This document shows positions 15,243-23,902 of a stretch of DNA of 50,358 nt, in pieces (within the stretch, counting starts at the first letter, position 1; every line of letters starts with the position of its first letter). The notes below the pieces were generated by a model. That model saw nothing but the letters and a program-made list of their open reading frames with translations. It had not been told where the DNA came from and did not search any database. The position numbers were made by a program, and so were the translations under genes. The stretch is from positions 1 through 50,358 of the forward strand of contig NZ_CP046510.1 of assembly GCF_009738185.1 (NCBI RefSeq), in the 5' to 3' direction. This stretch comes from Erwinia sorbitola (lineage in GTDB: Bacteria > Pseudomonadota > Gammaproteobacteria > Enterobacterales > Enterobacteriaceae).

Positions 15243-17348
15243 ATGTTTTCTATAAGCAAAAAAACTGTCTTAGCTTTAATACTGTTTTCAATACCGACCG
15301 TTATCAGTGCTGGTGAATATTTTTACATAGCGGATGGTGAGCGGGACTTAGGACACATTGAGCTGGATATTACGAAAGAGGGTTTTCCCTGTTTTGATAG
15401 AGAAAGACTATTAGAATGGAAAATTATCACACCAGAAAATATGGGTGAATTAAAAGAAATCGGATGTATCAACAACAAGGAACTTTATCCGCTAAACATT
15501 AGCGCCAACCTGATTGAAAAAATCAACATCCTTACTTTTATACGTTTAGAGCCAACTGAGGTAAAAAATGATCCTCGCCTGGCCATTAGCAACAGAGATG
15601 ATGGTATTCCCGCCATTCTAATTAATTATGACGCCAACTATCAGAGATACGAGGGTTTGCGTTACGCCCGTAGAAAAATAAAAGACAATATTGAATTTGA
15701 GCTGGAATCCGGTATCAACCTCAAAAAATGGCGCTTAAGAGCAAAACAGTACCATAATAATGAAGATATGCCACAGAAACGCGTTAAATTCTCCGATATT
15801 TATCTGGAGAGAGACATCTCTGCAATCAATTCTCGTTTACATATGGGCGATGGTTACAATAATAGTTTCTACCTTGATTCTTTTCCTTATCGTGGAATTA
15901 AGCTGGCATCAGATGACAACATGTTCCCCTCATCACAAGGTGCGGTGTTGCCATGGGTTTATGGTGTCGCACTGACAGATGCTGAAGTGGAGGTTATACA
16001 GAACGGTATGACGGTTTACCGCACAATGGTTTCTCCCGGAGACTTTGTTCTGAGAAATATCAAGCTGTTTGATAAGTCAGGTTTTATCAGCATGATCGTT
16101 AAAGAGAGTGACGGCACGTCAAGTTATTATGATGTTCCATGGAACCAGTTAGAGAATCTTATTGATAAAGACACATGGAAATATGATATCTCTTTTGGAA
16201 AATTCATGAGTGATAGTCGAATGGAAGAGTCGCACCCGTTATTCTTCCAGGGCGGCTTCGGTTATGGTATTTCTACACAAAACTCATTGTATGGCGGTGC
16301 CTTAGTTTCAGAGGGTTATTACAACCACTCATTTGGCATTGGTCAGAGACTGGGGCAGTATGGTGACGTTGTGCTCAATCACCGTGTCAGCAAAATAACT
16401 TCATCGGAACAGGGCGAAGTGAAAGGTGAAAAGCTGCGCCTTCAATATAGTGCCAACTTCAACAAGTTAAACACCAGTATTACCGCGAATGGTGATTATT
16501 TCCTACAGCCTCACTATAATGATTTTAACAATTATGCAAATAGTGCAAAATCTGGCTACTTTTGCTGCGACTTTTACAAAAAAGAGTATAGTTATGAACT
16601 CTCCCTCCAGTCGTTAATCAGCCCTTCTCAGAATCTGTCTTTTAACATTAACCACGAAAAATACAGAGGCGAGCAGGGTAAAAGTACTTTTTATGCTTTG
16701 ACTTTTACACAAAGTGCATCACTGTTATCATTTGATTTAGATCTTGCGTACAACCGTTACAGCACTCATAAAGGTGAGATGCGTTTTGATATTACTTTCC
16801 GTATCCCGTTAGCAAAAACAGGGATCAAGAATACCAGTGTGAATCTGGGATATAGCTATAACCCCTATGATCACTATCAAAAAGAAATCAGCATCAACGG
16901 CCGGAAATTAGATAACAACCTGAACTATCAGGTGGCAGCCCAATCAGGTAAGAAAAGTAAAAAAACTTATCGGGCAAATGCTCGTTATCGCTATGCGGCT
17001 GGTGAATCCGGCATTAGATATATATCTGGTACTGATTACACACGTTACTCGGCAAATAGTTCTGGTTCATTAGTTTTCCATAGTGCAGGAATGACCGCCG
17101 GGCAAACGTTAGGTGATACAAACGCCCTTGTTTATGCCAAAAATCATCCTGATACAGAGCTTCCCGATCAGATGGATGTGATTACAAACAAACGTGGATA
17201 TGCCATTATCACCGGACTTATTCCCTATCAGGTCAACGCAGTAAGTGACGAATTCGCTGAAAGAGATATTTTTGATGATGAGCCAGAAAATGAAGTTGTG
17301 AAAGTTCCAACCTTAGGTGCACTTTCATATTACGAGTTAGTCAATTAA
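15243..17348 (+). CDS. Usher-like outer-membrane beta-barrel, atypical
   Basis: 701 residues with signal peptide to about residue 22. It is a member of the FimD/PapC usher family: a short N-terminal domain with the conserved Cys pair (C50, C75), barrel strands from about residue 130 (YRGIKLASDDNMFPSSQ), and a plug domain at about 237-305 (GVALTDAEVEVIQNG, VSPGDFVLRNI). The first C-terminal domain is at about 625-701 (NKRGYAIITGLIPYQVN). It lacks the N-terminal 50 or so residues of the standard domain, including the chaperone-binding tail, and ends at PTLGALSYYELVN, where CTD2 would begin. No frameshift or further domain is seen downstream, so this appears to be its natural length. No chaperone or pilin gene is nearby; two secreted paralogues flank it. 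Confidence 0.85.
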   Translation: MFSISKKTVLALILFSIPTVISAGEYFYIADGERDLGHIELDITKEGFPCFDRERLLEWKIITPENMGELKEIGCINNKELYPLNISANLIEKINILTFIRLEPTEVKNDPRLAISNRDDGIPAILINYDANYQRYEGLRYARRKIKDNIEFELESGINLKKWRLRAKQYHNNEDMPQKRVKFSDIYLERDISAINSRLHMGDGYNNSFYLDSFPYRGIKLASDDNMFPSSQGAVLPWVYGVALTDAEVEVIQNGMTVYRTMVSPGDFVLRNIKLFDKSGFISMIVKESDGTSSYYDVPWNQLENLIDKDTWKYDISFGKFMSDSRMEESHPLFFQGGFGYGISTQNSLYGGALVSEGYYNHSFGIGQRLGQYGDVVLNHRVSKITSSEQGEVKGEKLRLQYSANFNKLNTSITANGDYFLQPHYNDFNNYANSAKSGYFCCDFYKKEYSYELSLQSLISPSQNLSFNINHEKYRGEQGKSTFYALTFTQSASLLSFDLDLAYNRYSTHKGEMRFDITFRIPLAKTGIKNTSVNLGYSYNPYDHYQKEISINGRKLDNNLNYQVAAQSGKKSKKTYRANARYRYAAGESGIRYISGTDYTRYSANSSGSLVFHSAGMTAGQTLGDTNALVYAKNHPDTELPDQMDVITNKRGYAIITGLIPYQVNAVSDEFAERDIFDDEPENEVVKVPTLGALSYYELVN

Positions 17349-17574
17349 TCATTTATTTCTGTATTGGTTATCAGATTCTTCACAATCTTTTTATTTGAAA
17401 TTTCCGTCATAACAACCAAATGCGTTATGACGGCGTCTTATGTTTTTTATCCTTTCAGCGCGTCTTCAGCAGATCTGCATACTGCTTCTTTGATTCATTT
17501 TACCTTGCCAGTTATCAGTTTTTTAAAAAAATCTATAAAATACTATTGCCATTAAACAATAATGAAAAAATAAT

Positions 17575-17691
17575 AAGTTTTATGATAAACAGCAGTTTTA
17601 CCCATCAAGTCTTGAAGTTAATGATAATAATGCACTATTATTACCAGGATTATGACAGCACACTTTCATGTTTTTTAAAAGAAATTAAATT
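17575..17691 (+). promoter_or_regulatory. Duplicated upstream region of paralogue 2
   Basis: About 100 bp matching the region before paralogue 1 (about 14560-14663): both have a CAAGT...CTTGAAGTTA segment, then AATGNACTATTA, then a CTTTCAT box close to the start. The similarity extends outside the coding region, so promoter and gene were duplicated together and are probably co-regulated. The rest of 17349-17574 holds no gene. Confidence 0.6.
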
Positions 17692-18186
17692 ATGCTAAAA
17701 ATAAAAACCGGCATCTTGATGCTGAGTGCAGTTGTTTTTTCAGGTAGTGCTTTCGCTGATATTAACAGTAATGAAAAGAAACTACGGCAATCAGTACAGC
17801 AGTGCATCAGTAATATACATGCGGACAGCAAAATCACATCCCCTAACCTGCCAAAGGTGACCAAGATTATTTATGATGTACATGGTGGAGTTCAGAAATA
17901 CTGTGGTTCAATTGCTAATAAAACCAGAAAGTTAATTACAGCTGAATATGATCAGGTTGAAGCATGGCAGGCTGAATACAGAGAGCTGTCTAAAGAATAT
18001 CTCGCCATACCTATTTCTGATCGAAACAAACCGTATGCAAAAAACATAGTCAGGAAATTAATTATCCTTCTTGCACCTGAGAAACTGGGAAGTACAGGTG
18101 CAGACAGTAAACTAAATATCTATCGCGCTATTTTGAAAGAGGTTGATAATTTAGACGCACTGCTGATTGCTATTGATGGCAATTAA
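17692..18186 (+). CDS. Small secreted protein, paralogue 2 of the usher unit
   Basis: 164 residues with signal peptide MLKIKTGILMLSAVVFSGSA and cleavage near AFA-D. It shares the block GGVQKYCGSIANKTRKLIT, the two cysteines (C38, C71) and the C-terminal YRAILKEVDNLDALLIAID with the 163-residue protein at 14664-15155. It follows the usher-like gene by 343 bp with its own upstream region and a strong terminator after it. The family is unknown to me. Like its paralogue it may be exported or assembled with help from the usher-like barrel. Base composition is much more AT-rich than the flanking metabolic genes. Confidence 0.75.
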   Translation: MLKIKTGILMLSAVVFSGSAFADINSNEKKLRQSVQQCISNIHADSKITSPNLPKVTKIIYDVHGGVQKYCGSIANKTRKLITAEYDQVEAWQAEYRELSKEYLAIPISDRNKPYAKNIVRKLIILLAPEKLGSTGADSKLNIYRAILKEVDNLDALLIAIDGN

Positions 18187-18245
18187 ATACTTAGTTAGTT
18201 AAACAACTCGTCTGCATTAGTTGCCTGATGCTCAGTTGTTTTGAA

Positions 18246-18284
18246 AAAGCCGCCATGACTCCTAAAAGGGGATACGGCGGCTTT
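18246..18284 (+). terminator. Rho-independent terminator
   Basis: 9-bp stem AAAGCCGCC/GGCGGCTTT with a 21-nt loop, closing the usher unit. Confidence 0.75.
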
Positions 18285-18640
18285 CTTACTGCAAGCAGGA
18301 TAAATAACAGTTTTTTAAGGGGCAGTTTGGATATCGAAAATTATTGTACGTTAAGGTTATTTTTTGTACTTCTAGGCTGTGGTAAGGGCGATCGATCACG
18401 TTGACAGGCTGCTTTGAGCGAAAAGCGGACATTGCATCGAAAGCCCTGCTGACTTTGTCAGGACATGCCTTTATTTTTAAGTCATTAAAGGCATGGGCCC
18501 CGCATTCCAGATTATTGCCATATTCCTTTAGGTCAGGGCTTACGAGATCACGTCGCGAAAGCCATCAAATCGGCCTCACTGTTTTTTAATAATCATGCCA
18601 TTACGCAGCTTTTGCGCTACAAAGAGAAGCTGCATAGATT
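18285..18640. other. Intergenic stretch, nothing recognised
   Basis: Moderately GC-rich between 18370 and 18560 with a 62-codon open frame that lacks a ribosome binding site and has no recognisable product. It marks the change from the AT-rich usher segment to the GC-richer redox cluster and may be a remnant. Confidence 0.4.
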
Positions 18641-19282
18641 TTACTTACTGGCTGCCAGCACCTTCTCAAGGGCTGACGTTGCACGTTGAGCGACGACCGG
18701 ACAGGCCGAATTTTCAAGGGCGACGCTCACCCCCCTTAATTGCGTTTCAGTCAAACCAATGTTTAAAGAAATGTTGAAATGGGACATTAGCTGCGGCTCA
18801 ACGCCTTCCAGGCCTGCAAGTGCGCCAAGGGTGGCAATCTCACGATCTTCATAACTGAGGTTGTCCCGTCCAAAAATGTCACCAAACAGATGTTCTTTCA
18901 GGTACGTATCAATAGCAGGAGCAAAATCGAATACAGGCCCTTTGGCTGGCACACCTATCAGGTATGTCTGCACAGATGTGCCCAGTTCAAGGAGGGATCG
19001 GCCAGCAGGCAGCGGGCTGGCTTCGGAACCTGCAATATCATTTATACCCTGTTCTTTTCGTTCATTCACAAGGGTCATAAAGGTTCCAAGTGCGTTAAGC
19101 GCACGTGGAAAACCAAGGTAAGCATAAAGCTGTACCAGTATTTCTTTTATGTCGTTAATAGTCAGGCCAGCATGTAGGCCTGCTTCCAGTGCGGCTCTCA
19201 GTTTATGATTATCGCCCAACGCAGTGAATGCAGAAATTGGAGCGATCGCCTGCTGGCGACTCGTCAGCTCTGTAACTTTCAT
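18641..19282 (-). CDS. Carboxymuconolactone decarboxylase-like protein, two CMD domains
   Basis: 213 residues made of two AhpD/CMD-like helical domains: about 20-75 (ALEAGLHAGLTINDIKEILV, QLYAYLGFPRALNAL) and about 125-200 (REIATLGALAGLEGVEPQLM, SHFNISLNIGLTETQL). The CxxC redox pair of AhpD is absent, so it is closer to the decarboxylase-type members often found next to aldo/keto reductases and quinone-stress genes. ATG at 19282 has AAGGGATC upstream. It is the last gene of a minus-strand cluster with two AKRs, an SDR and an ABM protein. Confidence 0.82.
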   Translation of the reverse strand: MKVTELTSRQQAIAPISAFTALGDNHKLRAALEAGLHAGLTINDIKEILVQLYAYLGFPRALNALGTFMTLVNERKEQGINDIAGSEASPLPAGRSLLELGTSVQTYLIGVPAKGPVFDFAPAIDTYLKEHLFGDIFGRDNLSYEDREIATLGALAGLEGVEPQLMSHFNISLNIGLTETQLRGVSVALENSACPVVAQRATSALEKVLAASK

Positions 19283-19431
19283 AGAATGATCCCTTTGAGG
19301 CGGAGCAGTTTTCCGGCCTTTAATCAGCTAAGTTAATGTGTGATGGTCGCCTGCATCGCAGCGGTTTAGCGCTCACCCACTACCATGACAAAGGCGCATT
19401 TACGCACCTTTGTCATTACACTGGAAAATCA

Positions 19432-20316
19432 TCAGTCAGGGATCTGGAAACCATAGGTTGCCAGATCCAGTGAGTCGGGATCCGGGCCGCCACGAACGCC
19501 TGTTTCAAGCGCATCAATAGCTTTAATTTCATTAGCCGTGAGCCTGAAATCAAACACGTCGAAGTTTTCGACAATTCGGTGGGGTTTTACAGATTTAGGA
19601 ATGGCGGAATATCCGTGATCCAGATGCCATCGAAGAATAACCTGTGCCGGCGTCTTCGAATATTTTCTGGCAATGTCAGTGATTACCTTATCTTCGAAAG
19701 GATTTTTCTCCGCATTGTTGTAGGTATAAGACCCACCCAGTGGTGACCAGCATTGTGTGATAATGCCATAGTGGTCGTTAGCCGCACGCCATTCCGCCTG
19801 TGAATAATATGGATGAACCTGGATCTGATTCACCGCAGGAACAACACTGGTCTCTGTAATCAATCTGTCGAGTTCAGTGGGCGTGAGGTTGGATACACCA
19901 ATGGCACGCACGCGCCCCTCGGCCAGCAGCTTTTCAGCCGCCTTATAGGCCTGAATGGTCTTTTCAAATTCTGATGCCAGAGGCTGATGAAGCAGCCAGA
20001 GGTCCAGTTGCTCAATGCCTAATTTATTCAGACTGACATCAAAGGCGCGAAGAGCAGAATCGTAGCCATAGTCGGAAATCCACAATTTAGTTTCAATAAA
20101 GATATCGTCGCGGTCTACGTCCGACCGACGGATCCCGGCGCCGACTTCACGTTCATTAAAATAGGCCGCAGCGGTATCGATAAGCCGATATCCGGTTTCC
20201 AGTGCCTTCTTCACCGCCTCGGTAGTTTCTTCAGGTTTGGCCTGATAAACACCCAATCCCAGAGCGGGCATTTTCACACCATTATTCAACGTAATATAAG
20301 GATTTATACCATTCAT
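19432..20316 (-). CDS. Aldo/keto reductase, 2,5-diketo-D-gluconate reductase type
   Basis: 294 residues with the full catalytic tetrad of the AKR5 group: D47 and Y52 in DTAAAYFNE, K77 in ETKLWIS and H110 in LWLLHQP. The C-terminal NADPH-binding segment IPKSVKPHRIVENFDVFDF is intact. It reduces aldehydes or keto sugars with NADPH in the cytoplasm. It lies in a minus-strand detoxification cluster. AAAAGGGACT precedes the ATG. Confidence 0.9.
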   Translation of the reverse strand: MNGINPYITLNNGVKMPALGLGVYQAKPEETTEAVKKALETGYRLIDTAAAYFNEREVGAGIRRSDVDRDDIFIETKLWISDYGYDSALRAFDVSLNKLGIEQLDLWLLHQPLASEFEKTIQAYKAAEKLLAEGRVRAIGVSNLTPTELDRLITETSVVPAVNQIQVHPYYSQAEWRAANDHYGIITQCWSPLGGSYTYNNAEKNPFEDKVITDIARKYSKTPAQVILRWHLDHGYSAIPKSVKPHRIVENFDVFDFRLTANEIKAIDALETGVRGGPDPDSLDLATYGFQIPD

Positions 20317-20393
20317 TTGAGTCCCTTTTTAGCGTTGTGGCTTAGAGGAAGCATACGTGATGCCATGAATAAGAAAGCGAGGGGTTACCCTTA

Positions 20394-20711
20394 TCAGTCA
20401 CTGACACGGGTAATGAGACTGACAGAAGGTCCGAATGTCAGCAGCGATTGCAGGTATGACATAACTTCTGCAACATGCGGGTTTTCCGCATGGCTGGTTA
20501 CTGCATCCTGGTTTACCCAGCCGTCAATAATATAAAACGTGTCGGGTTCATCGATTTTTTGATAAAAATCGTAATAAAGGCAACCTGCTTCAAGGCGCGC
20601 AGGCCCGACAAATTTCAGGATCAGCTCTTTAACGCGCTCACGATTCTCAGGTTCACATCGCAGTTCACAGATGATGTGGCGTTCTTCCGATTTTATTTTC
20701 TGCATCGTCAT
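20394..20711 (-). CDS. Antibiotic biosynthesis monooxygenase (ABM) domain protein
   Basis: About 105 residues from ATG 20711 (MTMQKIKSEERH). It has a ferredoxin-like ABM fold with the pattern ELRCEPENRERVKELILKF, EAGCLYYDFYQ and FYIIDGWVNQDAVTSHAENP, HVAEV. Such proteins are YgiN-like quinol monooxygenases or stress proteins. The chosen start lies 4 nt after the SDR stop with GAAGAG upstream, so it is co-translated with the SDR; a longer frame would overlap the SDR gene. Confidence 0.85.
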   Translation of the reverse strand: MTMQKIKSEERHIICELRCEPENRERVKELILKFVGPARLEAGCLYYDFYQKIDEPDTFYIIDGWVNQDAVTSHAENPHVAEVMSYLQSLLTFGPSVSLITRVSD

Positions 20712-20715
20712 CTCT

Positions 20716-21489
20716 TCAGTTCTTACCGGCATAAACACGGGTCATACCGCCATCGACTATCAGGTCAATGCCACGTATGTACGTGCTCGAGTCTGATACC
20801 AGAAAAATCAATGCATCAGCGATATCTTCCGCGGTGCCCACGCGCCCGGCCGGAATTTCTGCAGAAACTCGCTCCGCATATGAGGCAATATCGTTGTCAC
20901 TCATTTTCTGTTCGTTGCTGTAACCTTCGGTCGGGACTACACCGGGACTTATGGTATTGACCCGGATATCTCGCCCTTTTAGATCCGTGGTCCAGCTGCG
21001 AGCCAGTGAACGCACTGCCGCTTTGGTCGCGGCATAAACAGCAAATCCAGGTAACCCCATATCTGCAGTAATCGACGCATTCAGCACTACGGAGGAACCG
21101 TCACGAAGCACGTCCAGCATGCTCTGCATAGTGAGTACAACACCTTTAACATTTATGCTCAGTTCGCTGTCGATCTGATCTTCGGTCAGTTCTTCGAGTG
21201 GCGTGGCGTGGCCACCACCCGCATTAGCGAACAAAATATCCAGATGCCCCTGTTCGGCTTTAATGGTGGCAGCCGCACGCAGCATGTCTTCTTTACTTGA
21301 GACATCCGCACATATAGCTCTGGCGGAGTTGCCCAGTTTGGTTACTGCCTCGTCCAGCACGTTCTGTCGGCGGCCAGTGATATAGACTGTTGCGCCGTGT
21401 TCAATCAGTCGCTTCGCTGCACCGAAACCCAGGCCGGTTGTTCCGCCGGTGACCAGTGCGATACGGCCTTTAAGAGATTGGGTCGTCAT
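20716..21489 (-). CDS. Short-chain dehydrogenase/reductase
   Basis: 257 residues, classical SDR. The NAD(P) motif TGGTTGLG is at 14-21, the NAG motif (NAGGG) at about 89-93, and the catalytic S139, Y152 and K156 (YAATK) are in place. R40 after the second strand (YITGRRQNV) suggests NADPH preference. The C-terminus SSTYIRGIDLIVDGGMTRVY is typical. It lies in the LysR-linked cluster; the substrate is unknown. Confidence 0.9.
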   Translation of the reverse strand: MTTQSLKGRIALVTGGTTGLGFGAAKRLIEHGATVYITGRRQNVLDEAVTKLGNSARAICADVSSKEDMLRAAATIKAEQGHLDILFANAGGGHATPLEELTEDQIDSELSINVKGVVLTMQSMLDVLRDGSSVVLNASITADMGLPGFAVYAATKAAVRSLARSWTTDLKGRDIRVNTISPGVVPTEGYSNEQKMSDNDIASYAERVSAEIPAGRVGTAEDIADALIFLVSDSSTYIRGIDLIVDGGMTRVYAGKN

Positions 21490-21561
21490 GATGATGTCCT
21501 CTGAGAATGAATACGGGGGAGGATACCGGCGACATGGCGTCGCCGGTTAATGAAGCAAGGC

Positions 21562-22542
21562 TTAGCGGTTAATGGACTTCATCATTGCAGCGTTATAACG
21601 CTCGCCCTGGACGGGAACTTTTGCCAGCACATCTGCAATTTCCTGTAGGTCTGCGGCCGTGAGTTCAACTGCAGCCCCGCCTACATTTTCGTCGAGACGG
21701 TGAAGTTTTGTGGTGCCGGGGATCGGAGCAATCCATGGTTTTTGAGCCAGCAACCAGGCTAAAGCAATCTGTGCCGGGGTTGCTTGTTTACGCTCAGCAA
21801 CTTTACCGATCAGGGCGACAAGGTTATGGTTGGCCTGACGGGCTTCGTCAGCAAAACGCGGCAGATTATTTCGGACATCTCCTTCAGCAAAGGTGGTTGC
21901 ACCATCAATCTTTCCTGTAAGAAAGCCTTTACCCAGCGGGCTGAAAGGAATGAAGCCGATACCCAGCTCTTCCAGCGTCGGGATAATGACGTCTTCAGGT
22001 TCACGGGTGAACATAGAGTATTCACTCTGCAGTGCGGACAGCGGCTGAACAGCATGTGCGTCACGAATAGCTTTTACGCCCGCCTCACACATCCCAAAAT
22101 ATTTCACCTTTCCTTCCTGAATCAGGTCGCGTACAGCTCCGGCGACATCTTCCATTGGCACGTTTGGATCCACACGATGCTGGTAAAAGAGATCGATGTA
22201 ATCCGTTTTCAGCCGCTTAAGGGACTGTTCAACGACAGTACGAATACGCTCAGGACGACTGTCGAGTCCCGCCGCTGCATTACCCTCTTTAAAACCGAAT
22301 TTTGTAGCGATAACGATCTGGTCACGGAACGGTGCCACAGCTTCCCCGACCATTTCTTCATTGATCTGACCATACGCTTCTGCAGTGTCGAACAGCGTTA
22401 CGCCGCGCTCATAAGCTGCACGGATAAGTTTGATGGCTTCAGCTTTGTCTGTCGCAGGCCCGTAGCCAAAGGTCAGTCCCATACATCCCAGACCAATTGC
22501 CGATACTTCAAGGCCACTGTTACCTAATTGTCGCTTTTGCAT
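21562..22542 (-). CDS. Aldo/keto reductase, AKR13-like
   Basis: 326 residues with tetrad D52 and Y57 (FDTAEAYG), K81 (IATKFGF) and H122 (FYQHRVD). LGLGCMG-type N-terminus (GLGCMGLTFGYG) and the C-terminal IPGTTKLHRLDENVGGA identify the family of YakC-like reductases. It faces the LysR gene across a 131-bp gap containing a perfect palindrome, so it is the likely first gene of a LysR-activated operon. Confidence 0.9.
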   Translation of the reverse strand: MQKRQLGNSGLEVSAIGLGCMGLTFGYGPATDKAEAIKLIRAAYERGVTLFDTAEAYGQINEEMVGEAVAPFRDQIVIATKFGFKEGNAAAGLDSRPERIRTVVEQSLKRLKTDYIDLFYQHRVDPNVPMEDVAGAVRDLIQEGKVKYFGMCEAGVKAIRDAHAVQPLSALQSEYSMFTREPEDVIIPTLEELGIGFIPFSPLGKGFLTGKIDGATTFAEGDVRNNLPRFADEARQANHNLVALIGKVAERKQATPAQIALAWLLAQKPWIAPIPGTTKLHRLDENVGGAAVELTAADLQEIADVLAKVPVQGERYNAAMMKSINR

Positions 22543-22615
22543 AATGAGTCTCCTGTTTATGGATTGAACACCTCACAAGCACGGCTTGATTAGGTGGTGT
22601 TCATATACTCTAAGG

Positions 22616-22629
22616 AATGACTGGTCATT
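22616..22629. promoter_or_regulatory. LysR-type operator palindrome
   Basis: AATGAC, 2-bp spacer, GTCATT: a perfect inverted repeat between the divergent AKR and LysR genes, 45 bp before the LysR start. Probable recognition half of a LysR binding site. Confidence 0.55.
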
Positions 22630-22673
22630 ACTGAAGTGGCATAATCAGATAACCGACATGAGTGGAACTAATA

Positions 22674-23567
22674 ATGAATCATACGGATTTCAATCATCTT
22701 GCTGTTTTCATTACGGTAGCGCGTGAAAAAAGCTTCACGCGGGCCGCGGCGCACCTGGGCGTTTCACAATCAGCAATCAGTCATAGTATTCGTGGTCTGG
22801 AGGAAAGACTGGGCATCCGTTTACTTACTCGGACAACGCGAGGTGCTGTGCCAACCGAGGCGGGAGAACGGCTTCTTGCGAATCTTACGCCTTACTACGA
22901 CGGGATCGAAACTGAGCTTGCCACTTTAGGAGAGCTGCGCGAGAAACCGGGCGGCACGATACGCATCAGTTCCCATGACCATCCGGCTACCACAATACTG
23001 TGGCCAAAACTTTCAAAGCTGCTGAAGGAGTATCCTGATATCACGCTTGAAATTAACGTGGACTACGGATTAATCGATATTGTGGCGGGCCGTTTCGATG
23101 CGGGCGTCCGTATCGGGGATCAGATTGCTAAGGACATGATTGCCATGAGAATCTCGCCAGATTTTCGCATGATTGTTGTCGGCTCTCCTGACTATTTCGC
23201 CAGACATCCCAAACCACAAACGCCGCATGATCTGACCTCACACAACTGCGCCAATTTGCGGCTTTCAACGCATGGTGGCCTCTTCGCATGGGAGTTTGCT
23301 AAAGACGGAGAGGAAGTGAAGGTTCAGGTGCCCGGTCAGATGATTTTTAATACTTCACCGCAGTTGTTAACAGCGGCACTCGAAGGGTATGGACTGGCTT
23401 ACGCACCGGAAGATGTGGTGCAAAGATATATAGAGGAAGGAAGGCTGATGCCGGTGCTTGAGGAGTGGTCACCCACGTTCCCAGGCTACCATCTTTATTA
23501 TCCGAGCAGGAGACAGTCCCTTCCTGCATTTAAGCTGGTTTTGAACGCCCTGAAGGATTTGAATTAA
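22674..23567 (+). CDS. LysR-family regulator of the redox cluster
   Basis: 297 residues from ATG 22674 (MNHTDFNHLAVF). The N-terminal winged helix is typical (VAREKSFTRAAAHLGVSQSA, ISHSIRGLEERLGIRLLTRT) and an effector domain follows from about residue 90 (GGTIRISSHDHPATTIL ... LEGYGLAYAPEDVVQ). A GTG at 22662 would add four residues. It belongs to the subgroup found next to AKR/SDR oxidoreductases and probably activates the divergent operon on aldehyde or quinone stress. Confidence 0.9.
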   Translation: MNHTDFNHLAVFITVAREKSFTRAAAHLGVSQSAISHSIRGLEERLGIRLLTRTTRGAVPTEAGERLLANLTPYYDGIETELATLGELREKPGGTIRISSHDHPATTILWPKLSKLLKEYPDITLEINVDYGLIDIVAGRFDAGVRIGDQIAKDMIAMRISPDFRMIVVGSPDYFARHPKPQTPHDLTSHNCANLRLSTHGGLFAWEFAKDGEEVKVQVPGQMIFNTSPQLLTAALEGYGLAYAPEDVVQRYIEEGRLMPVLEEWSPTFPGYHLYYPSRRQSLPAFKLVLNALKDLN

Positions 23568-23735
23568 CTCGCATCAATATTGCCGGCTCCATTGATCGGT
23601 TGGTTAATTCTTAGGCGGCGTATTTAGCTCAGACTTAAATCCTTACTAAAAGCCACCCCTCCTGAAGTTAGAATATGTGGTGGTTGCAACGTCAGCTCCT
23701 GGCACACAGCGGAACGTCCAGCTAAGAGCTCAGGA

Positions 23736-23890
23736 TTATTGCTGCCCTGTCTTTACCCGGAGTATGGTTTACCGGGTGGTATTAAATTCCCGCGCAATGG
23801 CGCTGATACTGTTCCCTGCGTTAATCCGTACAATCACCATAGGATGTTTTCCGTTTTCCAAGCGGCCCCCTGATAGCTCAGAAGCGTGAG
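23736..23890 (-). pseudogene. Decayed serine resolvase, C-terminal fragment
   Basis: On the minus strand the frame reads GGRLENGKHPMVIVRINAGN, then SISAIAREFNTTR, then a TAA stop, then TILRVKTGQQ and a second stop. This is the C-terminal helix-turn-helix of a Tn3/Hin-type resolvase (usual pattern SISAIAREFNTTRQTI). A single change of CAA to TAA at the conserved Gln breaks it, and the catalytic N-terminal domain is gone. It abuts the 3' end of the MocR gene. Confidence 0.65.
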
Positions 23891-23902
23891 GGTTATTAAT
23901 AT

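Noticed and set aside
17364..17555. Frame after the usher-like gene that might encode the missing CTD2
   Set aside because: Its residues show no usher similarity, so a frameshifted CTD2 is not supported.
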